A DNA stretch of 64,000 bases from Aquila chrysaetos chrysaetos (Eukaryota > Chordata > Aves > Accipitriformes > Accipitridae), in contig NC_044016.1 in the NCBI RefSeq assembly GCF_900496995.4, forward strand, positions 21,432,932 through 21,496,931. Reading direction: 5' to 3'. Positions 12,139 through 23,722 of the stretch are shown here, in pieces (the stretch's first letter is position 1; each line of letters begins with the position of its first letter). Made by a program: the position numbers and the translations under genes. The notes beneath the pieces are model-generated. The model was given only the letters and a program-made list of their open reading frames with translations. It was not told where the DNA came from and did no database searches.

Positions 12139-15100
12139 GCATAAAGGGAAAAACATAAACCAAGATCACTTCAAAATAGGCTCGGGGAAAAAAAAAGCAA
12201 ATAGAAGAGCAAGGTCACCTGCTTTAGGATGTCTTCACATCACCTCCTCTCTGGCTTTAAGATGTGCCACGCTGTCACCTACGGAACCCTATGTGCCCCC
12301 ATGTCCTTGAGACCTCAATGCCACAGCACTTCGGGCCCCGTGTTTCCCCTTGAGATGTCCACACTTGCTGCTTAGCAGCATTGAGCTAAAATTTGAACAT
12401 CGCTACAATTTTATTTTTCTATATAAGCTCCAGCCTCAGCACAGGCTAAAAGCTGCAGGAACCAATCCCCCAGGGACTCCTGAGTGCGAAGTCCAGACTG
12501 GCAGTGCTCAGCTGAATGACCACTGTGGTTTGAGAAGCCAGGACAAGGCTCTCAGCGTCATTAAGAGTCTCAGACCTCGTCGGGAGGAGAAACACTTCAA
12601 AATTTACCTTTGAGTGGATATTCTGGGAAGTCTCTGCTTCAGGACAGGGTGGGTGTAGACGCTGCCTCACCCCAGGCTTTCAGCAGCAGGGCACGTAGCA
12701 CTTACCATCCCCAAAGTACGGGATTAAATGTTCTCTAATTCACAGCTCTGGTCCTGTCTCCACAGCCGCTCCCAGGCACTGGAATCAACATGTCTCAATA
12801 GAGATGTCTCTCAGTGGAGACAGGCAGTTTGAAATCCATTAACGCTGAACAGCATTGTAGCCACCAGTGACTGCAGGCAGACAGGAGGCCAGCAGATATA
12901 CCCGAGGGGAGGCAAGGAGAAAGGCAGCTTCCAGCTTCTAAGTACAGCACGGGCTGCCGGATGCTTCTCTGCACAGACCTGTGCACCCACCCACTACCAA
13001 CTTGCAGGATGGGTTCTAATGATACCTTCCTTGGGGCAAGCAGGAGACCCAGAGCGAGCAAGACACCATGGAGAGAGGAAGGCTAAGGCTGGGAGAGAGT
13101 GCCCATTAAAATCCAGCCCTGGCTGGTGCAGGACAGAATAGATTTCACCCATGGGTCTCATCTCAGGAGAGGCACTTCAGCCCCCTGGGGAGCACGTCCG
13201 TCCTCAAGAGTGATGCACGGTCCTTGGGCTGCGTGATGCCAACTCTGGCACGTGGTCTCAGGGAGACGACACCTCTTCTGTGAGGGAAGGTGACAAATCA
13301 CACAGCCAGTGACAACTCACTTATCGCCCCGCAAACACGAGCCCTTGCTGAAGGGCCAAGCTGCCTTGCTTCACCTTGACAGGATGCGTTGCCTTTGCGG
13401 AGCCTTCTGCTCCCAAATGACTCTCATGTTATTGTCTTCGCCTTTCCAAGTATAATAACAAGCCTCCCAGAAGAAGCAAACAGCTGCGGGAACAGTTTCT
13501 GCTCCAAACTGGAAACAGCTGGTGCTTTGCCCAGTACTGGTACTGGGCCACCACTGTAGGACACCAGTATGACACACAAAGCTAGATGTTTCCCCCCTGT
13601 GTAATTTGGGCAAGGAGAAAAGGCAGCCTCGAGCGGGGCTCAGGGGCTTGTTGCTCTTCCACCCTCTCCATCCCCAGAGCAGCAGCGTGGTGCCAAAATA
13701 CGCTGCTGCTGTTGGCAGATTGCTGTGCTCCCCAGAGCAAAGGGAGAAGGCAGAGTCCTTCTTTCCCGGAGGAAGGCAGCCAGCGAAACCTCTCCTTTAC
13801 ATAAGGCCATGAGTCCTATGGACACGCTCCCCAGGACATGCCGATGGGGCTCAAGCTGCCCAGCCCTTTGAGTTTTCTTTCTGAAACCACAAACGTGCAC
13901 TGCAGGCATTGCAATGCCGTCACCTGGAGCCCAATTTGTAGGCTCTGCTCAATGCTAGTTTGTAACAAGCAGAACAAACTGGCGAAGTGCTCTCCCTTCA
14001 GAGACGCTTGCTGCCAAACCTTTCACAAAAGCCACTTCCACCCCCCACCCCCCCCTTGTAGCAATTCCCTGCTTCAACTAAAGCAATGAAATCCAAAAGG
14101 GGAAAGCAAACAAACAGCTGGTTTGGAAAGCAAGAACAAAAAGGGAGATTTATTCCAGGCTGTGGGTAATGCATCATATGACCTGAAGGAATATTTTCCG
14201 TGCCTCTTGGGCAATATTTGAGTTCTAGGGCCTGAGGAGCAAGGCAGGATTTGCAGGCACTTAGTATTTTCAGGATCCTTTACACTTGGCACCCGTGTCG
14301 ACCATTTTCCTTGGAGATTTGCAAGCACTTTGCAACTGTACCTTAATTAACCCGCCAGCCCTCCTCTACAATGAGATTTCCCTTTCCCTCTAATGTGCCT
14401 GTGCTAGGGGCAGGGGAAACTGAGGCATGGGGAGGCCATCAGTCTGTAGCAGGGCTGAGGTCGGAAGGCTGCATGCTGTCCAACTCCCCTTTCCATTGCA
14501 AAACTGCCCTTCCCTTTGCAAGCATGACTCATGGTGACAGTGTTTCCCTCCATCGGGTGCTGCCCACCCCATCCCGGAGGAAGGCATGGGCGGCTCAGCT
14601 CAGAGAGCCTCTGCACAGGCCCTCGGTGCCACAGAGCAGAGAAACAGAGAGCCACTGTGTTTAAAAGGCACAGCAGGCAGGCAGGAGTGGGGTGGCAAGA
14701 AGATTAGCAGCCATATCCGATTCTCTGCACGTGTGACAAGGCAGCAGAGCACAGCCGGGTTGGGAAAGGGGGAGAAGGGGCATTTTAATCAGTCACATGG
14801 AGGGAAACACAGAAGATACTGGACCTCTGTCAAGTGCCAGCAGGTTATTAACCTATTAGCCAATGGGGGGAAAAAACCCACTGCAGGCTCCTTGGAATCC
14901 AGTTATAATGACACTGCAATGATCCGGGATGCTTTGATAGTCAACAAAGCATCTCAGCCTGTTGCTGAGATCAGCGAATGGCTCAGGGACCATTTTAGTT
15001 TTGCTGTTCCCTCACTGGCCCTGGCTGACCCCAGAGCAGGGTCCTGGCTGGCAGGCCCTTTTTGGGGTGGGGGTTCTCCAGTCATTGCTTGTGGGGCTCC

Positions 15101-17299
15101 TGACTGTGACCCCCTGGGACCTTGGTGCCCTGCCCTGCATTTCAGGATGAGAAGTGGCAGGGCAGAGGTGATGCTCACCTGATGGCCTGAGCCTGGCTGG
15201 GACCAGGTGGGGAAGAAGCGGGCTGTGATCCCCTTCTGAGCTCTGCCTATGACACAGAGATCCAGCTGGGCACGTCACTGCTCGCAGGGGGCCAAGTAGA
15301 TCTCCAGCGCGCCGCCGTGCCTCTGCTTCCTTGCACGACCCAACCTGCCAGGATAAAGTCAGGCAGCTGCCTGTGACTCCTTCACTAGTGGGCTGAGGGC
15401 AGCAGGAGCTCGCTGCCAGCAGAGGAGCAGCCCTGGGTGAAAACCTGCAAGGAGAGGCAGGGGAGAGGGAGGCACTTGCTGTGGATCGGCCCCACCACCT
15501 CCCAACACTCAGCATCCCCCCTCACTGGTAACACCGAGATGCAACGAGGTGACACAGTTACCCCCAAAGCACTCGCAGCTCCAGTGAGCAAACGGCCCAG
15601 AGACGTGGCAGGGAAGGGCCTTGGCCCCGAGTGCCTCCAGCCTGGTCGTGGGGACGTGGGTGTTTTCCAGTTGGGCAAGCAGAAACAAACCCCATTGTCC
15701 GCTGGGCAGGCACAGCTCAGCAAGGGGCCCATGGCACCCACAGGGCTCCCAGGGGCTGGCGTGGGCAGTGGGGTCCAGTCAAGCTCCAGCCCCTCTCAGA
15801 CTGCCAGAGGGGAGGGCTTGGTGCCCCGTGGGGCAGCAGCATTTTTGGGACACGGGGCATCTCGCAGCTGGCAGGCTGGGGGGTGGGACATAAACCCCTC
15901 TACCCAAGCCACTGCTGAGTGTCTCCCATCTCTGCCACCTCCTGGGCGAGATCCTTCCCACAGCGATCCCTCCCTCCTCCATCCCCATCCCTCTGCCTCC
16001 CTCCCCACACCCTGCATATCTTCCCTCCCTCCCTGCACTGCTGCTGCCATCTCCTCAGCTCCAGCTGCCCATTTGCTTACTCTTACAAGCATTTACTGCC
16101 TAATGACACCAATTAGCCCCAAAGTTGCTGGGTGGCTAGTTATTGAATGACAGCCATGGAGCCACTGGCCAAGGGTGAAATGTTACCCCTGCAGCAGGCA
16201 GTTTCCACCTGCCAGGGGCCAAGCTGAGACCTGGGTAAACTCAAGACACACAGTGCAGGCTCCCACAGCTACCAGAGAGCCAGGGTTAACCCCTGGCACA
16301 GCAGCAGGCAGGAACCCCCTGCAACATTCAGAAACGGCAGCCCCAGGGCGAGGGCTATGCTGAGCACCCTGTCACCCTGTCGTGGTGTGAGACCACGTCC
16401 TTGGCAGAGAATGGAGCTGGCTTGGGTGGAGGGAGCCACACTATAATCAGGGTCATCCGGCCCATTGAAGCAGTGCCGGGGGCACATCCCGCTCCTTGGC
16501 ATGACAGAGCAGAGCCATTGAGGAAGGAGCCGGCTGGCACCCAGCCACCCTCGTAAAACACCATGGGGAGCCGCGGGCAGCTGGGAACAAGGGACCCTGG
16601 CAGGAGGAAGAGGGGTGGCAGCCGCTGTGTGGTCCTGCTTTCCCCCACAAAGCCCAGCCATGCCCCAGTGAAGCCAGGTGCCCAGTGGCTCCCTGGATCT
16701 CCAAGCACCATCTAAAAGGCAGAAGAAGCCTTGCTGGGGGATGGCTGAATCCCAGGCCTGAGGGATAGCCTGAAGCCATGGCTCCCCATCAGCCTTCCCC
16801 AGACACCTTGGTGGCAGTGGGCAGAGCCATGCTCCAGCTCTCAGGGAGTGCCGCTGCGGCTGGAGGCTGCACACCCTGCACAGCAGGGCAGGGGGAAGGT
16901 GCCTGCCTGCTCTCCCAGCCAGCCAGCTCCGTGGCCACTGGCATCTTGGGGACCATGGCACGTGGCCACCTGCAGAGAGGAGGGCTCCAAACAGCCCCAG
17001 GAGCTCTCATGGCTATGCTGGCCCCAGTCTGTGCCTGGCCCAACGGTCGCTGGCTGGCGTGGAGGAATTCAGCTCTGTGCAAACGTCTGGCATGGCTGAC
17101 TAAATCCTGTTTGGAGACTAAGCCCGTCCTGTCATGCTTTTCCCCTTGGGTGAATCAGCAGTGGAGCTGTGGCTGAATGCTTCCAAACATTCCCCAGGGA
17201 GGTCTCCAGGAGGGCCCTTTCCCACAGCTTCCAACAGTACCAGCCGTTCATCATTTCCCCTCCTTGCCAGTCACGCTTCCGCATGTTCCCAAGCTGAAA

Positions 17300-18010
17300 C
17301 GCGGCCCCCCCAGGCCACCCGGCGGAGCACAACCATGAGATACCAACAGAAGGGCAGGCCGAACCCATGGCCGGCAGCCCGGCCGGCGGGTATCACATCG
17401 CTTGGACTGCCCCCCTCCCTCAGCCCCTCTGCAAAGCCGAGCGTCCACCTGTGGGCAGACGATGTGCTAACATGGCCCAGGGAGAAGGAAACGCTCCGGG
17501 GGTCCTGCGCCCCTCACGCGTGGGACTGGGGGACGCCGCCGGGAGCCAGCGGTGCCTCGTGCTCATGCCGCCAGGGGGACCCTGGCAGAGTTTGGCTGTC
17601 CCTGGAGGGGAGGCACCGGCTTCTGGCCCCTTGCCCGCCCTCGCTGCAAAGCCGCCGGACCCCGAGAGGTGCTCTGCTGGGGGCTTTGCTGGGACGCCGC
17701 CCCCCGCCGGCGCCGCGGCAGAGCACCCACAAACTCATCGCCGGGAGGCGCGCGGGCCGCTGCTGCCCCCTGCTGGCGGCAGCCCGGCGCAGCAGCCCCT
17801 TGACCGGGGAGCACGGGGGGCCCACGGGGAAGGGCTTAGCCGCCCTACAGGCTTAAGTGGCTCTGCGGCATGTGGGAGGGAGGGTGGGAAAGCGGGGGGG
17901 GGGCAACAGTGGCGTGCTCCCGACAGTGGGGAGCTGATGGCTGGTGGGAGAGGATCTGGCCTTTCCGAGCCGGGAAGCGTCCCAAGCCGCCCCTCGGGCA
18001 GGGGGCTAGG
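17300..18010. promoter_or_regulatory. GC-rich island with CTCF-like motifs
   Basis: A CpG-rich block with two CTCF-like sequences. One (17763-17776) fits the 14-bp core consensus CCASYAGRKGGCRS at every position on the minus strand. A weaker, partial match on the plus strand lies near 17568-17581, so the two face each other about 190 bp apart. No exon with a recognisable protein product was found. It may be an insulator, an orphan CpG island, or a promoter of a non-coding transcript. Confidence 0.5.
17763..17776 (-). promoter_or_regulatory. Consensus CTCF core motif
   Basis: The minus strand reads CCAGCAGGGGGCAG, matching CCASYAGRKGGCRS without a mismatch, and is preceded by GCCG as in many strong sites. 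Motif presence alone does not prove binding. Confidence 0.6.
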
Positions 18011-21000
18011 GAAGGGCAGGCGAGGGACCCCAGGCCCACCATGAGGATGAGGAGGCAGTGGACTGGAGCAGGGAGAAGGGGGCACCACCAGCATCGGGAG
18101 CTGTGGACGCAAAGCGGGACCCGGCACCCCAAAGTGTGGGCAGCGATTCGGACGGCTTGTTGTGTGTGCTGTGCTAACCCACGGCTGTGCTGCAGAGAGG
18201 GGGCTGGGGATGAGCGAGAGCCAGGAAATCTGGGGAGGTAAGCAGGGAAGTCCAAGGGCAGAAGCTCCAGCTCTTAGTTTGAAGGCAGTGTAACGGAGGA
18301 GGACAGCGTTTGCCTGTAGGTAACATACCATGCAGAAGGGCAGGGATAGTGTTAGGAAGCAGATTTCAGGGTCCTGCTGAAGGAAGGATCGTATGAGGAC
18401 ACAACACAGCGACAGCCACCCTGAGCACAATACCTGCCCTGCGGGGCTGTGCTTGCAGCTCAACTGCAGGCCGCAGAGAAAGGGGTCCTGGCTGGGCCTG
18501 TGAAAGCCCCGAGTCTCACAGGGGTGGGGTGGGATGGGACAGGACTGCATGGGGAAAAGCATGAGGCGCGCCTCCTCAGCGTAGCTCACTTCTCAGAAGG
18601 CAGCTTGCCTGCTTCTCCCCACAGCCCTGGGCTATAAGGCAGCCAGGAGCATCCTTGTGCCACTGCCTGTGCTTCAGGGCTAAGAAGGGCTCCTGGCGCT
18701 ACCTTCCCAGGGGCTCATGGCCTGAGGCTGACTCAACACAATCACCCTCAGCTGACAGGGACTCACAGACAGTGTCTGGGGAAACATGGCCTGCTCTGCT
18801 AACACCACGACCCAGACCCAGTAAATCTCCTTTCTGGCAAGCCAGAAAGGGAAAGTCAGCCCTGACAACAGCAGTGGCTGGCTTCTCATGAAGAACCCCC
18901 TTCTGAGGAGGAGCTGCAGGCATCATCTGCTCCCTGCCTTCTCCACTCTCCCCACAGGACCTGCCATCTCCAGTGGGTGCAAGCAGGTGGAAAAGCCTCA
19001 CCTGTCTGTCGCTAGTGCAGCATCCTGGGATGGCAGAGCTGGGAAGCTTCACAGCAGGGCTGAGCTGCCGTGAGGTGTCCAGCAGCGCTGCGGCTGTGCT
19101 GCTGCTGGCCCTGCTTTGTAGCTGCAGTCATGGAGGTGCTGGGATCCCTGCAAAAAGCCATGCTTCTTGAGAAGAAAAAGAGCTCCACGAAAGCCTGGCT
19201 TCCTGGTAAGCCCTGGAGTGGCTCGTTGCTGGTGGCAGCTCAGGCCAGGGCTGCCAGCTCTGATGCAGGACAGGCTGCTCTGCTGCTGCCGCCCACATCC
19301 GCTGTCCCGTTGCTCCAAGTGCCGCCCAACTCGCCTTCAGGGATGCTCCAGCTGCTCCTGGCAGGGAGCGGGGCTTCTTATATGTCTGTGCACAAGATAG
19401 CCGGCGCAGCGCAAGCAGGCCAGCAGCAGCACGTGGCCATGATCCTGTACCACGTCTTCCATCATCTTATCTGCACGGGCCTGGGCCTAGGGACCGTGAC
19501 AGATGAGCTTCACTATCTCTTACCACCTGGCCGTGCCAGCTTCCCTTGCTCCCTACCTTTCCCCATCCATTGCAGCCCCTACAGCACCTGCTCCTTCCCC
19601 AAGGCAGCACCAGGGCGCGGGAGGGATAGGGACAGTGAGCAGCGGTGGGCACCCTCTTTTCTCACTTCTCACGTGAGACCTTTACCAGGGCAGCAGATCA
19701 GCGCCCTGACCTTGGGAGGCACCACAGATGTGGGAGCAAGGGCCATGCCATGAAACCTACACTGCCTGTACCTTCGTTTCTCTCCCCTGCATGTGAAGTC
19801 AGGCTCCTGCAAACAAGCCTCAGGCTAAGCCTCGGGCCCTGCGGGCAGCTGGGACCTCTGCACCAGGCCAAATCACACCGAGGGCAGCTGGGGCATGGTG
19901 CCCGGGGAGGAAGGAGCTACATGCGGAGTGGTGCAAGGGTGGAGGGCGGGCTCCCGGCTCCCAGCTCCCAGCGGTCAGCCTACAAATGGAAAGGGTCATG
20001 GGAGAGTGCCCGGCTACGGGGACAAAGGACATGCAAGAGGCAGATAGGGCTGCAGAAGAAGCCCTAGCAGGGAGGCGAGGGGTCGCACAGCCCCAGGGCC
20101 TCCAGGAACAGGGAGAGCTCCCCAGCAGTGTCCCCTGCGATGCAGGCACCCCTGGGGCTGTACAGGAACATATGGGACTGGCAGGGCAGGGAAGGCTGGA
20201 ACTGACACAAGAGGGTGACAGGGGCAGTAAGAAGTGGCCGTGCCAGTCCTGGGGTGACATCCTCACAGACAGGTTAGCCAAACACCGTACCCAGCTGGCT
20301 GGTGCTGGGGGGGTGGGGGGGAGGCGTTTGCTGCCCCATGGCACTGTCCTGGTGCCAGCCATATCTCCCGGGACAGGTCCCCTGCCCAGTCCTGTGGGGG
20401 GTCCCAGAGGGGGAGGAGAAGGCAGCACCACCCAGTACAGGCAGGAGTGTGGGGCTGAGCAAGTTGGGGTCAAAGCATCCATCGGACAGCCTGCCACCCC
20501 CACAGCACCCCAACCCCGGCTGCCCTGCACTGCCACTGGACGGGTGCAAAGGTTTCCCCGGAGCGCTGCCACCGTCGCTTCTGGGGTCCCCGCTCCGCCC
20601 CAGCACCCACCCACTCCTGTGGCAGCAGACACCAGCCCTTAACCCCGTGCCCTGTTTATGGCCTGCGGCGGCAGTCCCCAGCCCTGCGTCCCAGCCCGTG
20701 GGACGCAGCGCAGCGAGCTCCTGCCCGGCCCGCTGTGGCCCGGGGCACAGCCACGCTTGCTTACATGTTTTTTCCCGGAGCTGGCAGGCTCCTTCCCGCG
20801 GTGCAGCTGGCTGACAAGGCAGGATACTGCACCGTTCAGGCAAAGGGCTGCCAGCAATGCCTGCCCGGGGCTCGCCAGGTCCTAGTGCGCTGCCTGCCAC
20901 GTCAAGGACAGAGAGCAGACGGGTGCCGGACAGCCGTCAGCCCCAGCCCAGGGCCGGCCCCGGTGCCGCCGGCACTGCAGCCCAGTGCTCCCACCCCTGC

Positions 21001-23370
21001 CTAACCCTGCCTCGCACCCCGCTCTGCCCCGGGTCCCCCAGCTGCAGCACCCGCAGCTGCGAGAGGGATGCTGCTGAGGTCACCCCACTGCCGCAGCTCC
21101 GGCACAGGGATGCCCCGTGCTCTGGCTTTTCCCTGTGCCTCCCCTCCTCCTGGAGCAGATGGCTGGCCCTCCTGCCCCTGCGCCCTCCGGGGACCCTGCC
21201 CCGGGGATCCCTGCCCCGGGAGGAGGGCATTGCTGTGCTGCGAGTTTGCCCAGGTAAGGAAGCCAGGGTGCTGGCAGCCAGCCCCACCACTGCTGCTCCC
21301 TGCTTTCACTCCCCCCCACCCTGCAGCAGGGCCAGGCTCCGAACCCTCCTTGCAGCCATGGGACCAGAAAGCTCAGGGTCCCAGCCCTCTGTCCTCCCGG
21401 GGTGGGGGAGTGAGGCAGTGGGTGATGGCTCCGGGAGCTCAGCATAGGCCCCCAGCTGCAGGGTGACCTTGCAGCAGGACTGCCACGCAGCCAAAATAGG
21501 GGGGCAAGTCGTTGGCTCAGCAGAGGGGAGCTTGGAGCCGGACCCCCTCCCTGGTACGTGGGGGAACAAGGCACAGCAGGGACAGTGCTTGCTCTGCTCA
21601 CCCCCCCCCTGCCTGCACCCTGCCCTTACCTTGAGGGCTCAGCTCTCCCCGTGCCAGCTGATGCTGCCTGCAGCCTCCTCACTGCCTGGTGCCAAGTGGG
21701 GTCGGGGTTTCCTGTGGCAGCAGAACCGGGGTGCAGAGGGTCCACTGCCCCACGGGCTCTCCAGCCAGCAGGTTTCAGAGCCCTGGCACTGGCTGGGGCT
21801 GGCTGAGAACGGCTCCCGCTGGCTCAGCAGGTGGAGGCTGCATGCACAGGCGGATTAGCGGGGCGGGGGGAGGGCGGGGGGGGGGAAGTGGCTTCTGCCA
21901 TTGGAACTGCAAGCGGGATTCGTCAGCGGGTTGCAGAGCGGCCGAGCGCCAGTGCAGGGAAGGAGAGAGGGGAGGCTGGGGGCAGGCAGCTGTCCCGGGG
22001 GGACAATGCAGCCTGTGCAAGGGGGACAGCCCTGGGGACCAAGAGGGGTGCTGCAGGTGCCAGCATCATCCCTGGGATGGCGACACCTCACCAGTGGCAC
22101 ATGACACCCCACGCTGCTGTGCTGGACTCGGGCCATTGCGGGATGCTTGCTCAGCCCCCACCCCACCATGGGTCTGCATGCCCTCAAGCAGAGCACCCTG
22201 CACCCTCTGCCCCCTCTGCCGGGCCCCTCAGCTGCTCAGGAATGAACTGGCGCTTGCCCACCGGCTGCTCTCCTGGTATGTGTGGCTGGAGCTGCAAATG
22301 TTGTGCCTCAGCCTCCTCCCCAGCCCGGCTGGGGCTGGCCTCCTCCCAGGGCACCCCCCCAGCCCTGCCGTCCCTCTTGCCTCTTCCCATTAAAGCAGCA
22401 CAGGCAGCCGAGCTTTGGTGCCGGAGAAAAACAGGTGCTGGAGCCAATAGCAATGGAGCCAAGTAGAGGTTGGGAAGGCACAGGGGAAGCACAAAAAGCA
22501 CACCCACGCCCACATGGCAGCACCCCTTGCTGCCATTTCCTCCCACCCCTCATTGGGAGCATGGAGAAAGCTGTTCTGCTGGTGACAGTGGCGTGGCCAC
22601 CTCTACCTCACTGCCTGTCCCCAGCCCTGGGGACGCTGCGGGAGGGAGATGGGGTGGCAGGAGCATTTTTCCTCTCCCAGCCCTTGCTGCAGAGCTGGGC
22701 TGCAGCCAGCACTTCTATTTTAAGCCCCACAACATGTATGAGGAGGCGAGGGGTGTGCACGGCCGAGCCTCGCAGCCCGCTGGGAAGAGGCCTGGCTACC
22801 CACAACCCTGGAAACTTCGCCTTCTCCTGCCGGGGCTGGTACATTCTAAGGGCAGGTTGGGCCAGCTCCTCTTCCCGCTTCCCAGTGCAAGCTGGAACTG
22901 GGGCAGCTACAGCCGGTGTAGCCTGGTGAAGTTATTGCAAAGTATCTGGGTTGCAGGAAGCCCCGGGGGTCTGGTCACACTCCCCTGGCCCCCACCCTGG
23001 CACGCAACATCCACCTGCCACAACCTGTGCTGGCGGCCATCCTGCAAAAGAGGAAGGCTAGGCAGGCCTGGCAGGGCTGTGCAGGCAGGAGGATTTGCTC
23101 TGTAGGCAGCAGCTTCTCCATTGAGCTCCTGTGGCAGGGAAAAGGGGCCCAGGTGCCCCATGGGATTAGCTGGGCTGGGTGCAGGCACAGAGGAACCAAG
23201 GGACAAAGCATCCTTGTGAGAGACATAAGACAGCTCAGGCTTCTCCCTGAGCAGGGCTGAACCCTGCTGCAGTGGCCCCCCTCATCTGAAGCTCCCCCCA
23301 TCCCTTAGCAGGGACCACCTTGCAGAGCCCCTCTCCTCCTGTGTTGAGAGGTGCTGCTGGAGGAAGAAGC
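18010..23370. other. Intergenic stretch, no gene seen
   Basis: GC-rich sequence between the island and the 3' end of the spectrin/PH gene. A short GC-rich patch near 21.86-21.97 kb contains an inverted CCAAT box and may be a weak promoter. I found no exon of a recognisable protein on either strand. A plus-strand AATAAA at 23399-23404 hints that a plus-strand transcript might end here. Confidence 0.45.
18829..18850. repeat. 22-bp perfect inverted repeat
   Basis: The 10-bp arms CCTTTCTGGC and GCCAGAAAGG are separated by AA. The half-site resembles an NF-I half-site, but the 2-bp spacing is wrong for a canonical NF-I dimer. Confidence 0.85.
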
Positions 23371-23374
23371 TCCC

Positions 23375-23722
23375 AGACTAAGTGTCTGTTTGTTTTTTAA
23401 TAAAAACAACTCCCCCCCCACACACACACCTGCTTGTGTTGCATGTTGGCAGGATGCCTGGGGAGCCAGTGGCACCCAGGGAGAGCACCGGGTGGGCGGG
23501 TGGGCAGGAGGGGTGCTCAGCGCCAGGCTGAGGCCAGGGGCTGTGGTGGCTGGGGCATGGTGCAGCACAGGGGCTGGCTGGAGCAGAGCTGCTTGCCACA
23601 GCCTCTCTCCCCTGGGGAGGCAGAGAGCAGTGAGCTGGTGCTGGGAGTGGAGACCGTGCCAGGATGGCACCCAAGAGGAGGATAAAGGGCAGGCTAGGGC
23701 TTTTCTCCCCCTCGGTTGGGGC
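23375..23722 (-). other. 3' UTR of the spectrin/PH gene
   Basis: After the stop codon at 23725-23723 the sequence has no long frame and reaches an ATTAAA signal at 23401-23396. The UTR would then be about 340 nt. Confidence 0.6.
23396..23404. terminator. Overlapping poly(A) signals on both strands
   Basis: The minus strand carries ATTAAA at 23401-23396, about 320 bp after the stop codon of the spectrin/PH gene, and is the best candidate for its cleavage signal. The plus strand carries AATAAA at 23399-23404, overlapping it, followed by a GT-rich stretch near 23430-23450. The minus-strand use is the one with a gene behind it. Confidence 0.6.

Larger units (their letters stand above)
10700..17300. 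other. Intergenic stretch, no gene seen
   Basis: More AT-rich sequence without a supportable exon. It contains the polypyrimidine tract at 12059-12138. None of the open frames (for example the 198-codon plus frame at 14586-15182) resembles a known domain, and all overlap equally good frames on the other strand. Confidence 0.5.

Noticed and set aside
1..23000. Search for SLC29A1 or HSP90AB1, the human neighbours of MYMX
   Set aside because: No frame resembling a nucleoside transporter or Hsp90 was found on either strand.
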